DNA of 64,000 bases, taken from assembly GCF_020740795.1 (NCBI RefSeq), contig NC_067289.1, positions 21,286,608 through 21,350,607 on the forward strand, in the 5' to 3' direction. Below, piece after piece: positions 34,921 to 48,314 of the stretch. Each line of letters starts with the position of its first letter. Positions within the stretch are counted from its first letter, which is position 1. The notes beneath the pieces were generated by a model that saw only the letters and a program-made list of their open reading frames with translations, was not told where the DNA came from and ran no database searches. This DNA comes from Apus apus (lineage: Eukaryota > Chordata > Aves > Apodiformes > Apodidae). Position numbers and translations under genes: made by a program.

Positions 34921-37314
34921 ACAGGTTGCTAAAGAGAATCCGAGTTTATTTTCAAATGCTCTGCTCAGATAAATGCTTTTTGGTACCAGTCATACATTAT
35001 TAGCCAGCAATCTCTCACTGAGCCCCTGACCCCCCAGGTGCTGAGCAGAATGGGGATCAGAGCAAAGAAAGAGGAAGCACCCAGCATCTTGCATCAACCC
35101 ACTTAGCCTCCACTGGGGAACAAGGGCTTAATTGAAATAGTTCTGAATCAGGAGAACATAAAATTCACTGTGTAGGATACAGGTTTTTTGATTATTTAGG
35201 TACACTTATTCACATATTTAGTACACTGATTATATCTTAATCATTTCAGTGGATTTCAAATCACCAGGAAGCCAAAGAGATTTGGTTTTGACCTCTCTAT
35301 CTAGGTGCCAGCTTTATGCTGGATAATAAGTCCTTTGGCTTTGCATGAGACACACAGCATAACCAATGTGAGCATTTCAAAGAAACTGGGTCTGTCATTA
35401 GCTCTCAGGGACAGAAATCAATCTGTGTTACATTATGACTGAAATCCATGAAAGTAAAAAACAGAGAGATCAAGAATCATCTGTAATAAAAAAAAAAATG
35501 TTCAGGTAATTTAAATTGCTGGAAATGTACTCTGAGGACTAATGTGACTTCCTACCCCCACAGAGTTTCAGTGAGCCCCTCACCTCGACTGGGAATCAAA
35601 AAAATCGATGTCTACAGGTTTTTAAGAGGAGATTTTAGAGCCAATCTCCACAGAACTTTTTTTTTTCCCAACCTTATGCTCATACAGTTTTGAGGACTGC
35701 CTCCTATCCCACATTTTTGAGGCTCACAGAAGCAGCTACAGCACGTTTCAAAAGAGTGTCACAGACCTGTTCTCATGGAACAAAATTTTTTGGGATTCAC
35801 TGCATGATGAACAAAGCACACGTTTTTAGGACAGCATTAAGACTGAACAGCCCAGATGAATGTCTCTCTCTCCCTCTCCATTTCTTGTAGCTCAATCAGG
35901 CAGCTGGCTCAGAAACCACTGCAGTGCTCACCGAAGTGCACAGACTTGTCTCTGACCCTGATGCAAGGGCAACAGACAGCAAAAAAAGATGCAGTGCAGT
36001 ACTTCAGACTAACAAACTCTTTGTAACCATCCATGGAGTCAGGTAAGCAAGGGAGGATAAACACACCTTGCCAGCTAACAGACAAGCACACCCATGGCCC
36101 AGTCTGGGCTCCTGCTAAACTTGCTAGACATATTTATATGGTGAATAACAACAACTTAGTCCTCAAATTACACTTTCACCTTTTGAATATGACTAAGGTT
36201 TCAGAACACTGAAAAAGTGATCTGGCAAACTATTTCAGCTCCTCCTGTCATTTGGGAACTAGAATAATACTCCCATCTGGGTTCCATTTCTACCCCTTTT
36301 AGCTTCTCTGTCTGAAAAACCATCCGTAACAACGGCAAAAACCATCACAGAAAAGCTTGAGACCATGTTCAACACACAAGACTATGACGGAAGCACACTT
36401 AAACATCTGAGATTCAACCTTCTTTGAAGAAAGAGGGCTTCCGATTTTGGAAGAAGAAAGGCTGGCTACTAAGTTGATAATTCAATTTCTCTTAGGCTTT
36501 ACTATGACAATAACGCTTTGGTTTTGAAGATCCAGATAATGATGTAAGAAATAACGAAGATGAAACATTTAAACTTCAAAATAGAAGCTATTTTTTGATA
36601 ATAATGTAGTATTTTCCTCATGTCTAAAGTAGGTACTTTATACTCCTCCACAATTACTTCTGTTATTTTTAAAAATAGTGCAGTTGTTTGACATTTCACT
36701 TGGAGAAATATTATTCCTACAATCTTTTTTTTTCCTGAGCTTTCTGCTGAAGAACCACAATGAACTTGAAGCTGAATCAAGCAGTGTGACTGCACATTGC
36801 TACTGTGATGTCTGAATACATTAAAAATTGTCTAAAGTAAGGCAATTTGTTCATATTATGGCAAGCTCATTTTTTTACATCTAAAAATTCAGATTTAAAT
36901 CATAATCTAATTTTAAAAGCACATTTAAATGTGATCTCTCTCTACCTTTGCCTTCTTGGCAAACCCAACATTGGTCACGGTGCTTTTATCCAGAGCCTGT
37001 TTGATACACTTCCTTAAGAACAAGCCAGCTTTGAGCTTGTTTTCAAGGACTTCATGTTGTATGCATTTAAAAGTTGACTTAATCTGTGTATGGAAAAAGC
37101 TCCCATGTTCTCTGACTCCCTCTCACCTTCTTCCAGCCTTCACTCTTTTCTCCATCTGAACAGAGACAATGAGTTTTCCTGCTCAGATGCTGTGGGATGC
37201 CATAAGCACAGTCATTACCAAGGCACAGCCACCAAAACCTTCCTGGGTGTGCGTGTGTCTGTTTTCTGCATCCCACTTCACCTACAGAACAGTTGTATTG
37301 GTAAAACTGTGAGG

Positions 37315-38381
37315 ACAGATGGACCACTCAGTGGATAAGAGATTGGCTGGATGGCCACACCCAGAGAGTTGTGGTCAATGGCTCAATGTCCAAACGGAGG
37401 CAGGTGATGAGTGGTGTCCCCCAGGGGTCAGTACTGGGACCAGTGCTGTTTAAAATCTTTGTTGGAGACATGGACAGTGGGACTAAGTGTATCCTCAGCA
37501 AGTCTGCTGATGATACCAAACTGTGTGGTGGGGTTGACAGCCTAGAGGGAAGGGATGCCATCCAGAGGGACCTTGACAGGCTAGAGAGGTGGGCCTGTGC
37601 CAACCTCATGAATTTCAACAAGGCCAAGTGCAGGGTCCTGCACCTGGGTCGGCACAACCACAGGCACAAATACAGGCTGGGGGAGAATGGCTGGAGAGCA
37701 GTCCCGAGGAGGAGGACTTGGGGGTGGTAGTTGATGAGAAGCTCGAGATGAGCCACCAGGGTGTGCTGGAGCCCAGAGAGCAACTGCATCCTGGGCTGCA
37801 TCAACAGAAGTGTGGCCAGCAGGGCCAGGGAGGTGATTCTGCCCTTCTGCTCTGCTTTGGTGAGACCCCACCTGGAGTACTGTGTACAGTTCTGGTGCCC
37901 TCAGCACAAGAAAGATATGGACCTGTTGGAGAGGGTCTAGAGAAGGGCCATGAAGATGACCAAAGGCCTGGAGCACTTCTGCAATGAAGACAGGCTAAGA
38001 GAGTTGGGGCTGTTCAGCCTGGAGAACAGAAGGCTCTGGGGAGACCTTATAGCACCTTCCAGTACTCGAAAGGGGCTACAGGAAAGCTGGGGAGGGGCTT
38101 TTCATCAGAGAAGACAGTGACAGGACAAGGGGTAATGGTTTTAAACTGAGAGAGGGGAGATTTAGGTTAGATATTAGGAAGAAATTCTTCACTATAAGGG
38201 TGGTGAGGAACTGGAATGGGATGCCAGGGTGGTTGTTGATGCCCCATCCCTGGAGGTTTTTAAGGCCAGGTTGGAAGAGGTTTTGTGCAACCTGATCTAA
38301 TGGTAGGGTTCCCTGCTCATGGCAGGGGGGTTGGAACTTAATGGTCTTTAAGGTCCCTTCCAAGCTTAATGATTCTATGAC
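37315..38381 (+). mobile_element. CR1 LINE, about 1.07 kb 3' portion with decayed reverse transcriptase
   Basis: The longest transposable element in the window, on the + strand and so antisense to FNDC3B. It is a non-LTR retrotransposon of the CR1 clade. Translation of 37371-37730 shows reverse-transcriptase signatures: the [10 protein letters not shown] block and a catalytic-site relic reading Ser-Ala-Asp-Asp-Thr-Lys (usually Phe/Tyr-Ala-Asp-Asp). After 37730 the frame is broken by stops and shifts, while nucleotide similarity to CR1 continues through 'ctggagtactgtgtacagtt' and 'gatgccccatccctggaggt' to the terminal GATTCTATGA. It is 5'-truncated and not functional. Confidence 0.95.
37371..37730 (+). 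pseudogene. CR1 ORF2 reverse-transcriptase fragment, disabled
   Basis: An open stretch of about 119 codons within the CR1 copy keeps the RT palm motifs ([13 protein letters not shown] within SADDTKL) and the downstream Asp-Leu-Asp-Arg-Leu-Glu-Arg-Trp-Ala block. It lacks the N-terminal endonuclease and most of the RT and ends at a premature stop. It begins inside the element, so it is a remnant rather than a gene. Confidence 0.85.
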
Positions 38382-41300
38382 ACAAGTGGTTAAACAAGCC
38401 AAAAGTGCTCCTGCTACTATACAGGAACATACAGAAATGTGTGTGCTTACTATGGCTTCTTACTTCTTTATCACTCTCCCCTTCAATTACAGACAAAACC
38501 AAAACACAAAACACAATCAAGTAAGTGTGTCTCAGCCAAGATGTGACCTTTGTCCAACCTCTACCTGCTCAGACCATTCCTGTGAATACCTGAAGCGTGC
38601 CAGTAAGCACCAAGAAACTATCAATTCTAAGATGTTTGCTCAGTTGACTTTAAAGGACAATAGGCTGTTGACCTTAAACTTGTACCCTGCCTTTGCAAAG
38701 AGACTCTCTCTGTGGCTTCCTGGCGTTCTCAATACAGTTGAATTATGATTATTTTTTTTACCATTTGCACCATCCACAAGTAAATCTCTATTATTCAGAT
38801 TTAACATCCTGCAGTGTTGCCTCTCCTCTCCAGTAAAGTACCAGGAAAAACCAAAAAGAAAGGAACTTTCTCTGGGGAAGGAGACCCCCCACAGAGGCTA
38901 CTTCCCCCTCATCTCACTCAGCAATCCCAGTTCTCCCCTTCCCAGACATTCTCATGTGGGTCACGAATTATTCATTAACTTACACACTGTGGAGGAGAGA
39001 GAACACAATGTCCTAAAGTGATAGCTTGGGAGCCACCACTGCTGTTAGTTTTTCATCAATACCATTTTATTCTCAGCTAAGATCTTCTTGGAAATGTTTT
39101 ACATGTTGCAGCTATTTTGTTTCCTCCACTTCAGTCACTTCCAGTCGAGCAAAGGCATATGAAAGCACTCGCCCTAACTCAGCTCATTAGTTCTCAGAAC
39201 ACTTTAATCAGCAGGTTCCCTTTCAACCTCTTGGGTTTTGTTTGTGTTTTAGTAACCTCTCTGTCCTTAAAACAAGTGGATCTGAAAGAAAATCTGCCCT
39301 ACAGCACCACCTAAGACGGTGATTTTGAGCCAAGTACAAAGGCTAAAATAGCCATCGCAATGACTCTGTGACTGCCTCCCAGAAAACTGCTACAATTTTG
39401 GCTGGAGGGAAACCATTAATACAGCACTATGCCAACTGGATAATTAGAAACTAAAGTACATGAATTTCATAAATCAACTGCTTTTCATACTGTTATCACA
39501 ACATCCCTTATCTGCACAATTATAGCCCTCACTTACTTCTTTAGATTTTTTCCTCTCTTTTGTTTAAAAAACAGTATGGAACATTGTGATTTTCCTTCTC
39601 CAGCAGCAGCTCCGTAAATTACAAGGTGGCAACCAGGAAAGCAAAGCTTCAAAACAAAACCATCTAATTTACCCTCCATGATGGAGGACATCCATTTTTT
39701 TCATAGAATCACAGGGGGTTTTTTCAGCACCGGAGAAGAAAAAAAGCTGCCCAGCCCCTCTCTGCAGTTACTACCCCTGGAATTCATTTCAAAAACTCTG
39801 CTCCCATCCCTGCAGACCACAGTCCTTTGGTCTGTCCCTATCTCCAATGGTGCCAGCAAGGCCAGTGCTCCCTTCATCCCACTCTGCATGTTGGAGTCTG
39901 CCTGCATCCCAACCATCCTCACAGCCGGCCGGAGCAGATCAGAAGATTGAATACTTCTTGGCTTTATGCTGAAGTGTCACTAATTTCTATTAAACCTTGA
40001 TGCCAGAAGTAGAATGGAATTAACTCACCAAAAGGGCAGCGATGAGAACAGCTTTTGGTGAGGGTCAAAACAGAGGTACCTTTTTGATTGTTTTAGAGGA
40101 ATCCTGAAGCCAGGAGCTAAGTAGAATATGCCAAACTAAAATCTCTCACCTTGTGTTAACTTATCCTTTCCCAGCCATAAGCACCTTGAGATATCTTTCT
40201 GATCCACATCTTATGCATAGAGTGCACTTTTAATCTGTTAAGACTAATAGAGATACAGGAGTAAAGTCAACATATATTTTTTAAATTTGGGCTCTATCTT
40301 CAAATCCTCAACTTAAAGAGAAAAGCTGGACACCTGGGATGGGATGCCTGGATCTCTCTGATCTGAAGATCTAGTTTCAAGGAGATACTTTTTGGAAAGC
40401 TTAAAATGTGAGCTTGGTCAGAATATGTATAGAAACAAACCTCCACAAAGCACTGTCAATATACTTTTTGTTTATAGGCATAATAATAAGAAGAAGATCC
40501 ACTGAAGGAGACAACTTTTCCTACCTTATACTTAGAAAAGCAAAGCTAAGTGGAGATCAGAAGAAGGTAGCAAGAGAAGTGATACTAGTCAGATAGGAAG
40601 AGTTTTGTTTTCTTAATTACTTAGCACATTTGCAGGCTAGACAAAGAGTACTTCCAGCCAAACATTGATTTTTAGCTTGCTTCTACCAGATCCTCTTTCA
40701 TCTGCTGCTGCATCTGAGCATATAATTCATACTTACCACAGAGTCACTTGTCAGTTGTCTGGAATTATTGAAAATGGAGATGCCTTAACCTACAGAAGCT
40801 CCCCCATTAGCAAGAAAAATTACTTTTTTTTGGAAGGAGCTTCCAGGCACATCCAGCAGGAATGGAAGAAAGATCAGCCCGACAGATGATTCCTGTGTGC
40901 AGCCAGATGAGAGGCCAAGGAACAGATTGGAACGACAATACTGAGCACAGCTTAATGTGAATTAACAGTGTTTGACTGAAAACTGGGAGAAATTAAGGAG
41001 TGCATCCAATGGCATGTTGAAACTATGCAGTCAAGAAGAACTGGACTACCAGGCAGCTGCAAACACCATGACTTGCAATAGTAAAGTATTTATAAATAAC
41101 AGCAGATAAGAGCAGGCTTAGCAAAGCTAAAACTGAAACAGAAGAAAACAGCTCAGCATCAGCAAACTAATGCTCTTACAGACATATCTGTTCTTATCTT
41201 TCTTGTGCAGCATTACAATCCCCCATCCTATTATAGCAGCAACTAGTAGCATCTGTGAACCTTAAAATGAATCTCATTCAGCACATCATGTTCAGAACTA

Positions 41301-41489
41301 CCTGTGGACATGACAGTCTCAGTAACAAGCTTTTAGCAAAGCTTGTCAGGAGGCAAAGCACAGTCTCTTGAGCAACAGCAAGTTGGAACCTAATTTTGCT
41401 CCTGCAAAACTGGCCAACAAGTTCCTGCTGCTCTAAGCTGAACCTCATTACCACTTTAGATATTAAATAGCCCTATCCTGAGAAGGCAT

Positions 41490-41572
41490 TAGTTTTCATA
41501 TTATTATGCATATTATTATGCATATATTTATATATGTATTATACAAATTATGTATATATATTATTATACAGC
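41490..41572. repeat. AT-rich tract with ATTATTATGCAT repeats
   Basis: Two adjacent copies of a TATTATTATGCA word are followed by alternating TATATA/TATTATA sequence. The tract is partly self-complementary and lies in intronic DNA. Confidence 0.8.
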
Positions 41573-42960
41573 ACAGGTTGTTACAGCTGTGCATATGTCA
41601 CTATGGTGACAATCTCTGGTCTGAATGCTGCTCTTATTTATGATCTACCATCTAGAACAGTCAGCTACACCCATGAAGTCTGAAGTACCACTGCACTTTC
41701 TGTGTAGTTAATTACTGAATTTCTCACCAAACCAGGGATTCTTTGAACATACTTATGGAAGAGTATCGAATTATGTGTCTCACTAGATTCCTAATATCTG
41801 ACACATCTCAAACATTTAACCTGGTTTGCTCACACATCACCATTTCAAAAGATGGTGCACACCCACTTAACTCACACTCAACTAAAAATGTTGATTTCTG
41901 CTTTTAGGAAGAAAGCTGAAATGTATTAACAAGTTAAGCTTTTTATACACTTCAAATGGTTCTTCCTCCTCTCTTTCATTTGCACAACCCTTAGTGCAAA
42001 GCTCCAAGTATCTGATCAGAATGCACTTAATAAAAATATGAGTACTGTTAATAGCAGTATTCATCTACACCATGCAAAAATATGAAGCAAAACCAGACTA
42101 TTTGGAAGACTTTTCTGAATGTTAACTTTCTATTTAGCCAGGCTTGCACAGTAAACTGTAGCATGCCATATGTCTTGGTGCTAATTGTCAATTTCCTTTC
42201 ATCATTGTTTTTCTCAATATGAGAATGATTTTTCCTGCAGGTTTTTGCAAGGATACTTTAATGTATCTAATTTTATATTTTAATAGAATTTCACAAGCCA
42301 GTAGGCCTGATACACATCAGTAATTGCTGCTAAAATGGGTGCAAATTGTCTTGATCAAATCATGAGTGTAAACAATTTTTTAATTAGACTGCCTGAAACT
42401 CGCAGTAACCAGATAATGATTATTCCAGTTATCAGAATCAGGCAACACGTTCAGCAATCTATTTGCCCATGTTTCTGGTCTACCTCTCCACATCAATGCA
42501 GAGCAAACGTGTCGAGGCTCATATGTTTGACCACCTCCTAATGCAGAGCCTGTACTTGGCACCATCTTTCTGCAAAGACTGCTTAGAGCAAACCATCGGA
42601 TACGGTTATTCCACCTCTACAGCCAGGGAAACTGCCCTGGATGCTGTGACAGACCATCTCCATTTCATTTGTGGGTTCTCTGCATCTCTGCACCAGCTTT
42701 ACCATTCAAAACACATTTTAATTTTCCTTAGAAACCACCTCCTGATACATGCTTTTTGGTTCCTCTCACCTGGGAAAATCTGGGTGTAGATTTTTATAAT
42801 ATGATACTTTTCTCTCTTCCTTACAGGTTTTCTAGAAGAGTGAAATAACAGTTCCATATCACTGAAAAAATGGTTCTGCCAGGAGCATCACTAACATCTG
42901 GGCTAGCAGGCATTGAACCAGATGGGACAATACATCTCCCTTTGACACCAGGAAAATCTT

Positions 42961-43030
42961 GGAGGGGGGCTAGGACTAGGTGATCTTTAAAGTCCCTCCC
43001 AACCCAAACCATTCTGGGATTCTGGGATAA
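42961..43030 (+). mobile_element. CR1 LINE, short 3' end fragment
   Basis: A + strand CR1 3' end: 'aggtgatctttaaagtccct', then 'cccaacccaaaccattctgg' and the terminal repeat ATTCTGGG. About 70 bp long and 5'-truncated. Confidence 0.85.
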
Positions 43031-45616
43031 CAGGCATTCCTGGGATGAGGAGCATGAGGGGTGATATCTCCTGAAATAAATACTCAAGCTAAGGTAAAAC
43101 TCTCCAAGGAGAAGCCAATTCAAGGGATTATGTCACTAGAAGTTTCCTGGACTACATCAATGGATGGCTACAGCCTTTGAGACATTCAAATCCTAACCAG
43201 AAAACCAGTGTGTGCCCAATGACTGTGTCCAATTAATATTTATAGTCATCAGGCAAGTTCTATTTTGTGATCACTTTTCCATTTAAATTGAAGAATATAA
43301 TCTCCTCAAATGGCAAGCACATATACTTTAGCAAAGTATTTTAAAACAGTTTAATACCCACATAAATAATCTTTCATATGATCCAAAGGAAAATATTGCC
43401 ACTGGTTACCCAGTGACATGAGCTCATAACTCATTCAGTAAATAAGTGTAAGAAAAACAATTACGTTTAGAATGCCAGTAAACACCATCTCTTACAATTC
43501 ACTTACAAAATCAGACTTACTAAGAATTACCAGTGATCCTCCACTGATATCTTTACATTTATGTTGCTGCTTACCCAACCCTATGAATGATTCTCTCTTA
43601 AAATAGAATTATATATCTTTTTATCTGGATTCTGTATGCACACAAAAATCACAGAATTCATCTCAGTTGCAACATATATTCATCTAGAAGAAACACAAGC
43701 AACTGATAAATGACCCACTAATACTGTACTTGCTGATTCTGTCTTTCAGAGTGGATATCGTAAGCATTTTAAGACACTAAGAGGTATAATTAGTTGTAGG
43801 AACAACTAAAGACCAATCACCAGTACAGGAAAAAAAACCCAAAAGCATTACTATAATTAGGTTCGTTTCACTTGGAGAGGAAAAATCCACAGTATTCTGG
43901 AAAATAGTACATTTTGATTAACATCATTTTCTTGACATAACTAGAGTTAGGAAATGAGACCACAAGTGATAGTTTATTTTAAAAAGAAATAATTTTTATA
44001 GTCCTCTTTACACAAAGGTCAACTACTCTCAACTAGCGTTCCCATGAACTGTGCTTTCTAGAAACAGATTTCTTTTCGTTTCCACTTAATGCTACACATA
44101 ATTGAAAGGACATGAGATGTTAATTCAATCTTCTGAAATGTCACACACTGAAGAGCAAATGAGAGCTAATGCAGGTACATTTCTGATGTGCACACCTTTT
44201 CAAGACCCTGCATTAATCAGTGTCAGGAGATTTCCAAGTATTTTGTTTCATGGGTCTTGCAATCAATGAAACATTTAGTCTCCAACAGCTGGCCTGTTAC
44301 ACCTCATTATGGAACAGAAAAGTTAAAACCAGTTCTTAATGACCAGGACACATTCAAGAGCACTGGCTGACTATCACTGCAGAAAACCAGAGCTGAATCT
44401 TTACAAAAAGGCCACTAAAGGCATCAGAGTCAGAATTTGACTTACTGACGATTTTATTTTTTTAAAAGAATTTGCTCTTCTTTATATTTGTTTGTGAAGA
44501 TGCTTCAAGGGCACTTTAAAGCTAATTCCCATTTTAAATCTCACCAGGAAGCAGCGTTACAGGAAGGAAACTGCATGCTCAGATTCACTGAAGAAGGGAA
44601 AACTGTAATACAGCGTAGAAGGATTTCAGTAACTTCAGGTGTCTCAGGGAATACAGCAACAATATCTCCTGAAAAACTAAGTATATGACAGAAGTAAATT
44701 TTGAGTTCTGCCACTGCCTCTTCCTCTGAGTCAGGCACCATCTCTTCTCTCAACTGAGGGGACACCATGGAACCTTCCTACAACCCTTTCAAACCATTAA
44801 TGACTCCAAGACATCCTTCTAGATCATTTATTTGGTGTTGTTTTTTCACCAGAGACTGGTTTCCTAGAGGTGGCCGATGCCTGTCAGTGTTTAAGAGGCA
44901 TTTGAACAATGCCCTTAATAACCCACTTCAGCTTTTGGTCAGCTCGGATTGATCAGGCAGTTGCACTAGATTATCATTTTAAGTGCCTTCCAATGGAAAT
45001 ATCCTATTGAATTTAATTATTCCATCACATGCCCACAGTTTACCTGCAGCAGCCTGGTAAAACACTGCCCAATTGAAGAAGCCAGTGATGCTCAAAGAAC
45101 CCCATTCCAGTATTTCTCAGAAGCGTACCCATGTGTGAGTAACCCCTCAGCCATGATGGGATTTGTTTTATGGGGATGATCTAAGGGAGGACTCCTACCT
45201 CCATAATTAACTGCTGTTCCTACCAATTCATGTGTGGGCTGTCACTCTCTGTTCATTAGGAATGATGGCTCTCCCCAGTGTACAAAATTTCACTGCCACG
45301 TCCTTTCAGGAACATTTCTCATTGTGATTGATGCACAGAACAGGGAGTAAAAGGGGACTGTCAGATTGGGAACAAACAAATAGATCTTATAGCCAAGACC
45401 TGCCAGCTCCAACTGTGCTCAAACAGCACCCAGCACAGCTAAGAGTGCACCCATCCCACCCGCTGCGACGCCCATGCCAGGATGTGCTGCCTCAGCCAGG
45501 GGCTCTGGCTCGTTTCAGGTATTAACTGAACTGATTGCTCCAACCCAACCACCACAGGAAGCCACTTCATTCAAGGACTCCATTCAGGCAGGAGGACACA
45601 GTGATGAGTAGTTTCT

Positions 45617-45972
45617 AGAATCTTAGAATCGTTCTGGTTGGAAAAGACGTTTAAGATCATCAGGTCCAACCACTAACCTAACCCTACCAAGTCCTCTGCT
45701 AAACCATATCCCTAAGCACCATATCCACACAACTTTTAAACACCACCAGGGATGGTAACTCCACCACTGCCCTGGACAGCCTGTTCCAGGGCTTGACTTT
45801 CTGTGAAGAAGTTTTTCCTAATATCCAGCCAAAACCTGCTCTGGTTCAACTTGAGGCCATTTCCTCTTGTCCTATCGCTTGTTACTTGTGAGAAGAGACC
45901 ATCATTTGCCTCTCTACAACCTCCTTAAGTTATTAAGAGCAATAACGTCTCCCCTCAGCCTCCTTTTCACTG
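45617..45972 (-). mobile_element. CR1 LINE, 3' fragment of about 355 bp
   Basis: Reverse-complement CR1: 'ttctggttggaaaagacgtt', 'aggtccaaccactaacctaa', 'caccaccagggatggtaact', 'aagtttttcctaatatccag', and 'cctcttgtcctatcgcttgt' follow in canonical order. Well preserved up to 'ctcccctcagcctccttttc'. Confidence 0.93.
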
Positions 45973-47462
45973 CATCTTCGGGAGCTCACGTGGACTACAA
46001 GCCAAATTTAAAGTTAAGAAGACATGGCTGAAAACAAGCCCCAAATCGTCCTAATGAACAGCTCTTAAGAGACCATTTGAAATGGGAAAAGTTTCTGCAA
46101 AAGCAAAAGATGATGCTAAAGCCTTGAGCAAAAGCAAAGGGGAAAAAGTTTTCCTCCTCTGCCTGCCAGGTAACAGGATGAATTGTATTGTTACACAGGA
46201 AGTTGTTTTCTCTAACATAAAAACAGATTTAAAACAATTTACAGTTCTTCACCATCCTACCTGCAGTGCTACATGAAAGCAAACAAAAGAAGTCTGCCAG
46301 ATGTTTCTTTAAAGCTGACTTGATCACACGCTGCTAGAGGTGATGGGCTCCTGCCAAGCATCAAAGCACTCTAAAGAAACTGGGTTTTATCAGTCAGACT
46401 TTCAGATGGGCATTTATATTCATTGGACACCTCTCAGTATTAATACAGGGGAGCATGTACCTTCTCTGCATCAGTACAGTTGAGATTCTGGGAGGTATTT
46501 AGGCATTTATTCATGGTGGGTTTATTACTTAAAATTAGAGCTTCTGGGGCCAGATCTTCGGCTGGCACAAACTCAGCACAGCTCTATTTAAATTCAAGGA
46601 ATCATGCTAATTATGCAATCATGCAAATTATTATCTGTACTGAGGGTCTCTAAGGATTATCTACTTGATACGTTAGTTATTTTACCAAATTAAACTAGCT
46701 GAGAGTGTTTTCTTAGTAAATTATGAGACATCTATATTATTTATTCACTGAAGAGTTCAGACTATTAGGCAATACATATTGTCTTTCTTGCCTTCTCTTT
46801 TTTTATTCAATATATCTCATCACAACTTCAGAGCTACATTAACAAATTTTCCCATACAAAGTTTGCATTGGGAGATACTTTTTGCTTAATGTTCATTTCT
46901 GCATTTCTTGTACACCAAAAGCTCTCATGGCTTTGAAGAAAATTTTAGGGAAGTGAAACATGGCAATGAGCTTTTCTTATTTAATATATAATTACTGTGC
47001 AGCTACTTAGCTGGTGTCAAGCTTGTGCTTTCTAATGCTCCAAAATATTAAAGCTATGAAATCCTGACCATCATGTTACCAAAAAAAAATAAAAATGTTC
47101 TGCTCAGAGTTGGCTTTCCTAGACCTCTGATTTTGTAACCATTCATTTTATTAACACACACAGCACGTTGGGTGCAATATCTTTGTTTTCTGTATTCCAA
47201 AGGGTAAAGCACCGTGACCATGAAACTTGGTATTGACTTTTATTGGTAGAAGGGCCATTGCTAAAATTTCAACAGCACAGCACTGATAGTTTTGTCACAT
47301 CATTTGTTCAGAATCCCTATTAAATCAATATTTTGTATATATTTGTATGCAGGAAGTAATCAGGAAAACAGTAGTTTTCTTACCGTGACTCACAACTGCA
47401 CTATGATGGAACCAGAATTCATTTTCATTAATACAAGAAAAAAAAAATATCTCATCTCTTAC

Positions 47463-47675
47463 CTTTTATTTCTGTCTTCTATCTGCAAGATGTAGACCAT
47501 GTCATCAGCAGTGTGAAGCTTGGAGCTGCTGTCTCCCCATTTCAGCTTCAGGCTCTGAGGACCTGCTGCAGCACACTCTAACCGAGGAGGCGAGGGTGGT
47601 AATGGCCTGGTTTTTGCTTTAATAAAATGGCTAAATGGTCCAGCTCCAATTTCATTGACAGCCTGGATCCTGATC
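47463..47675 (-). CDS. FNDC3B: FNDC3B coding exon (fourth from the end)
   Basis: Encodes 70 full residues with split codons at both ends, starting Ile-Arg-Ile-Gln-Ala-Val-Asn-Glu and ending Asp-Arg-Asn-Lys. It finishes one FN3 domain (Gly-Ala-Gly-Pro-Phe-Ser turn), passes through a Pro-rich linker (Arg-Pro-Leu-Pro-Pro-Ser-Pro-Pro) and starts the next (Leu-Lys-Leu-Lys-Trp). Acceptor TTTTAG, donor AAAAG|GTAAGA. 213 nt, phase 2 in and phase 2 out. Confidence 0.95.
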
Positions 47676-48206
47676 CTAAAACAAACACCAAAAATGTAAA
47701 TGTTAAATAAAGTGCTTTCACAAGGTTCTTTGTATAAAGAAGCCTCAGGAAACAAAAAGGCCTCCTGGAGTCGGCTGCTCTGTCACTGACACCGTGCCTG
47801 CTCCCTGCTGCCAGCTCCCTGCTTTGGCAAAATGAAAGGCTCCATAAACAAAACAAGTATTTTCATCCTGTTTATACTGTAAGAGCTGCAGTGAAGGTAT
47901 CAAGGAATGCAGCAAGGCAAGTGGAGGGGAAGATTGATGGCAGTCCCGTTAATTCCAAGAACAAGGGACAGTAGCACAGATACCAGTGTGACCTGCAAAA
48001 GAGGAAGTGTGTAACTAGGAATAAACAAAATGCAGGAGTGTGTTATGGTTGTCTAAAAATGGCTGTGGACTAATTTAGGTGAAATAATTAACTGAAAGTA
48101 TCGCTGTCACTGCTATGAAGCCCATCTCCACATTGGTAAAGATCCCTGAAGAGCAAAGAACAGTGTTGTTGCAGTGTCTCACACAGAGCACTATTTAAGT
48201 ATATTA

Positions 48207-48314
48207 GAATCACAAAATCACAGAATTGTTTTGGTTGAAAAAGTACTTTCAGATCATCAGGTCTGACCATCAGCTCATCACTGCCAAGTCCACCGCTAAA
48301 CCAAGTCCCTAAGT
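48207..48314 (-). mobile_element. CR1 LINE, 3' end fragment
   Basis: Reverse-complement CR1 3' end of about 108 bp: 'aatcacagaattgttttggt', 'cagatcatcaggtctgacca' and 'aaaccaagtccctaag'. Truncated inside the element. Confidence 0.88.

Larger units (their letters stand above)
33982..47462 (-). other. FNDC3B: FNDC3B intron (13.5 kb)
   Basis: The largest intron in the window. It contains CR1 pieces at 34690-34745, 37315-38381, 42961-43030 and 45617-45972, an A/C-rich low-complexity stretch (34857-34920) and an AT-rich stretch at 41490-41572. The remainder is unique sequence with no supported exon. Confidence 0.85.

Noticed and set aside
37328-37976. Minus-strand open frames of 131-158 codons at 37.3-38.0 kb
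   Set aside because: They are antisense translations of the CR1 copy; the true CR1 frame is on the plus strand.
42463-42789. 108-codon plus-strand open frame in the large FNDC3B intron
   Set aside because: It has plausible composition but no family resemblance, no acceptor or donor in a usable phase and no neighbouring exon.
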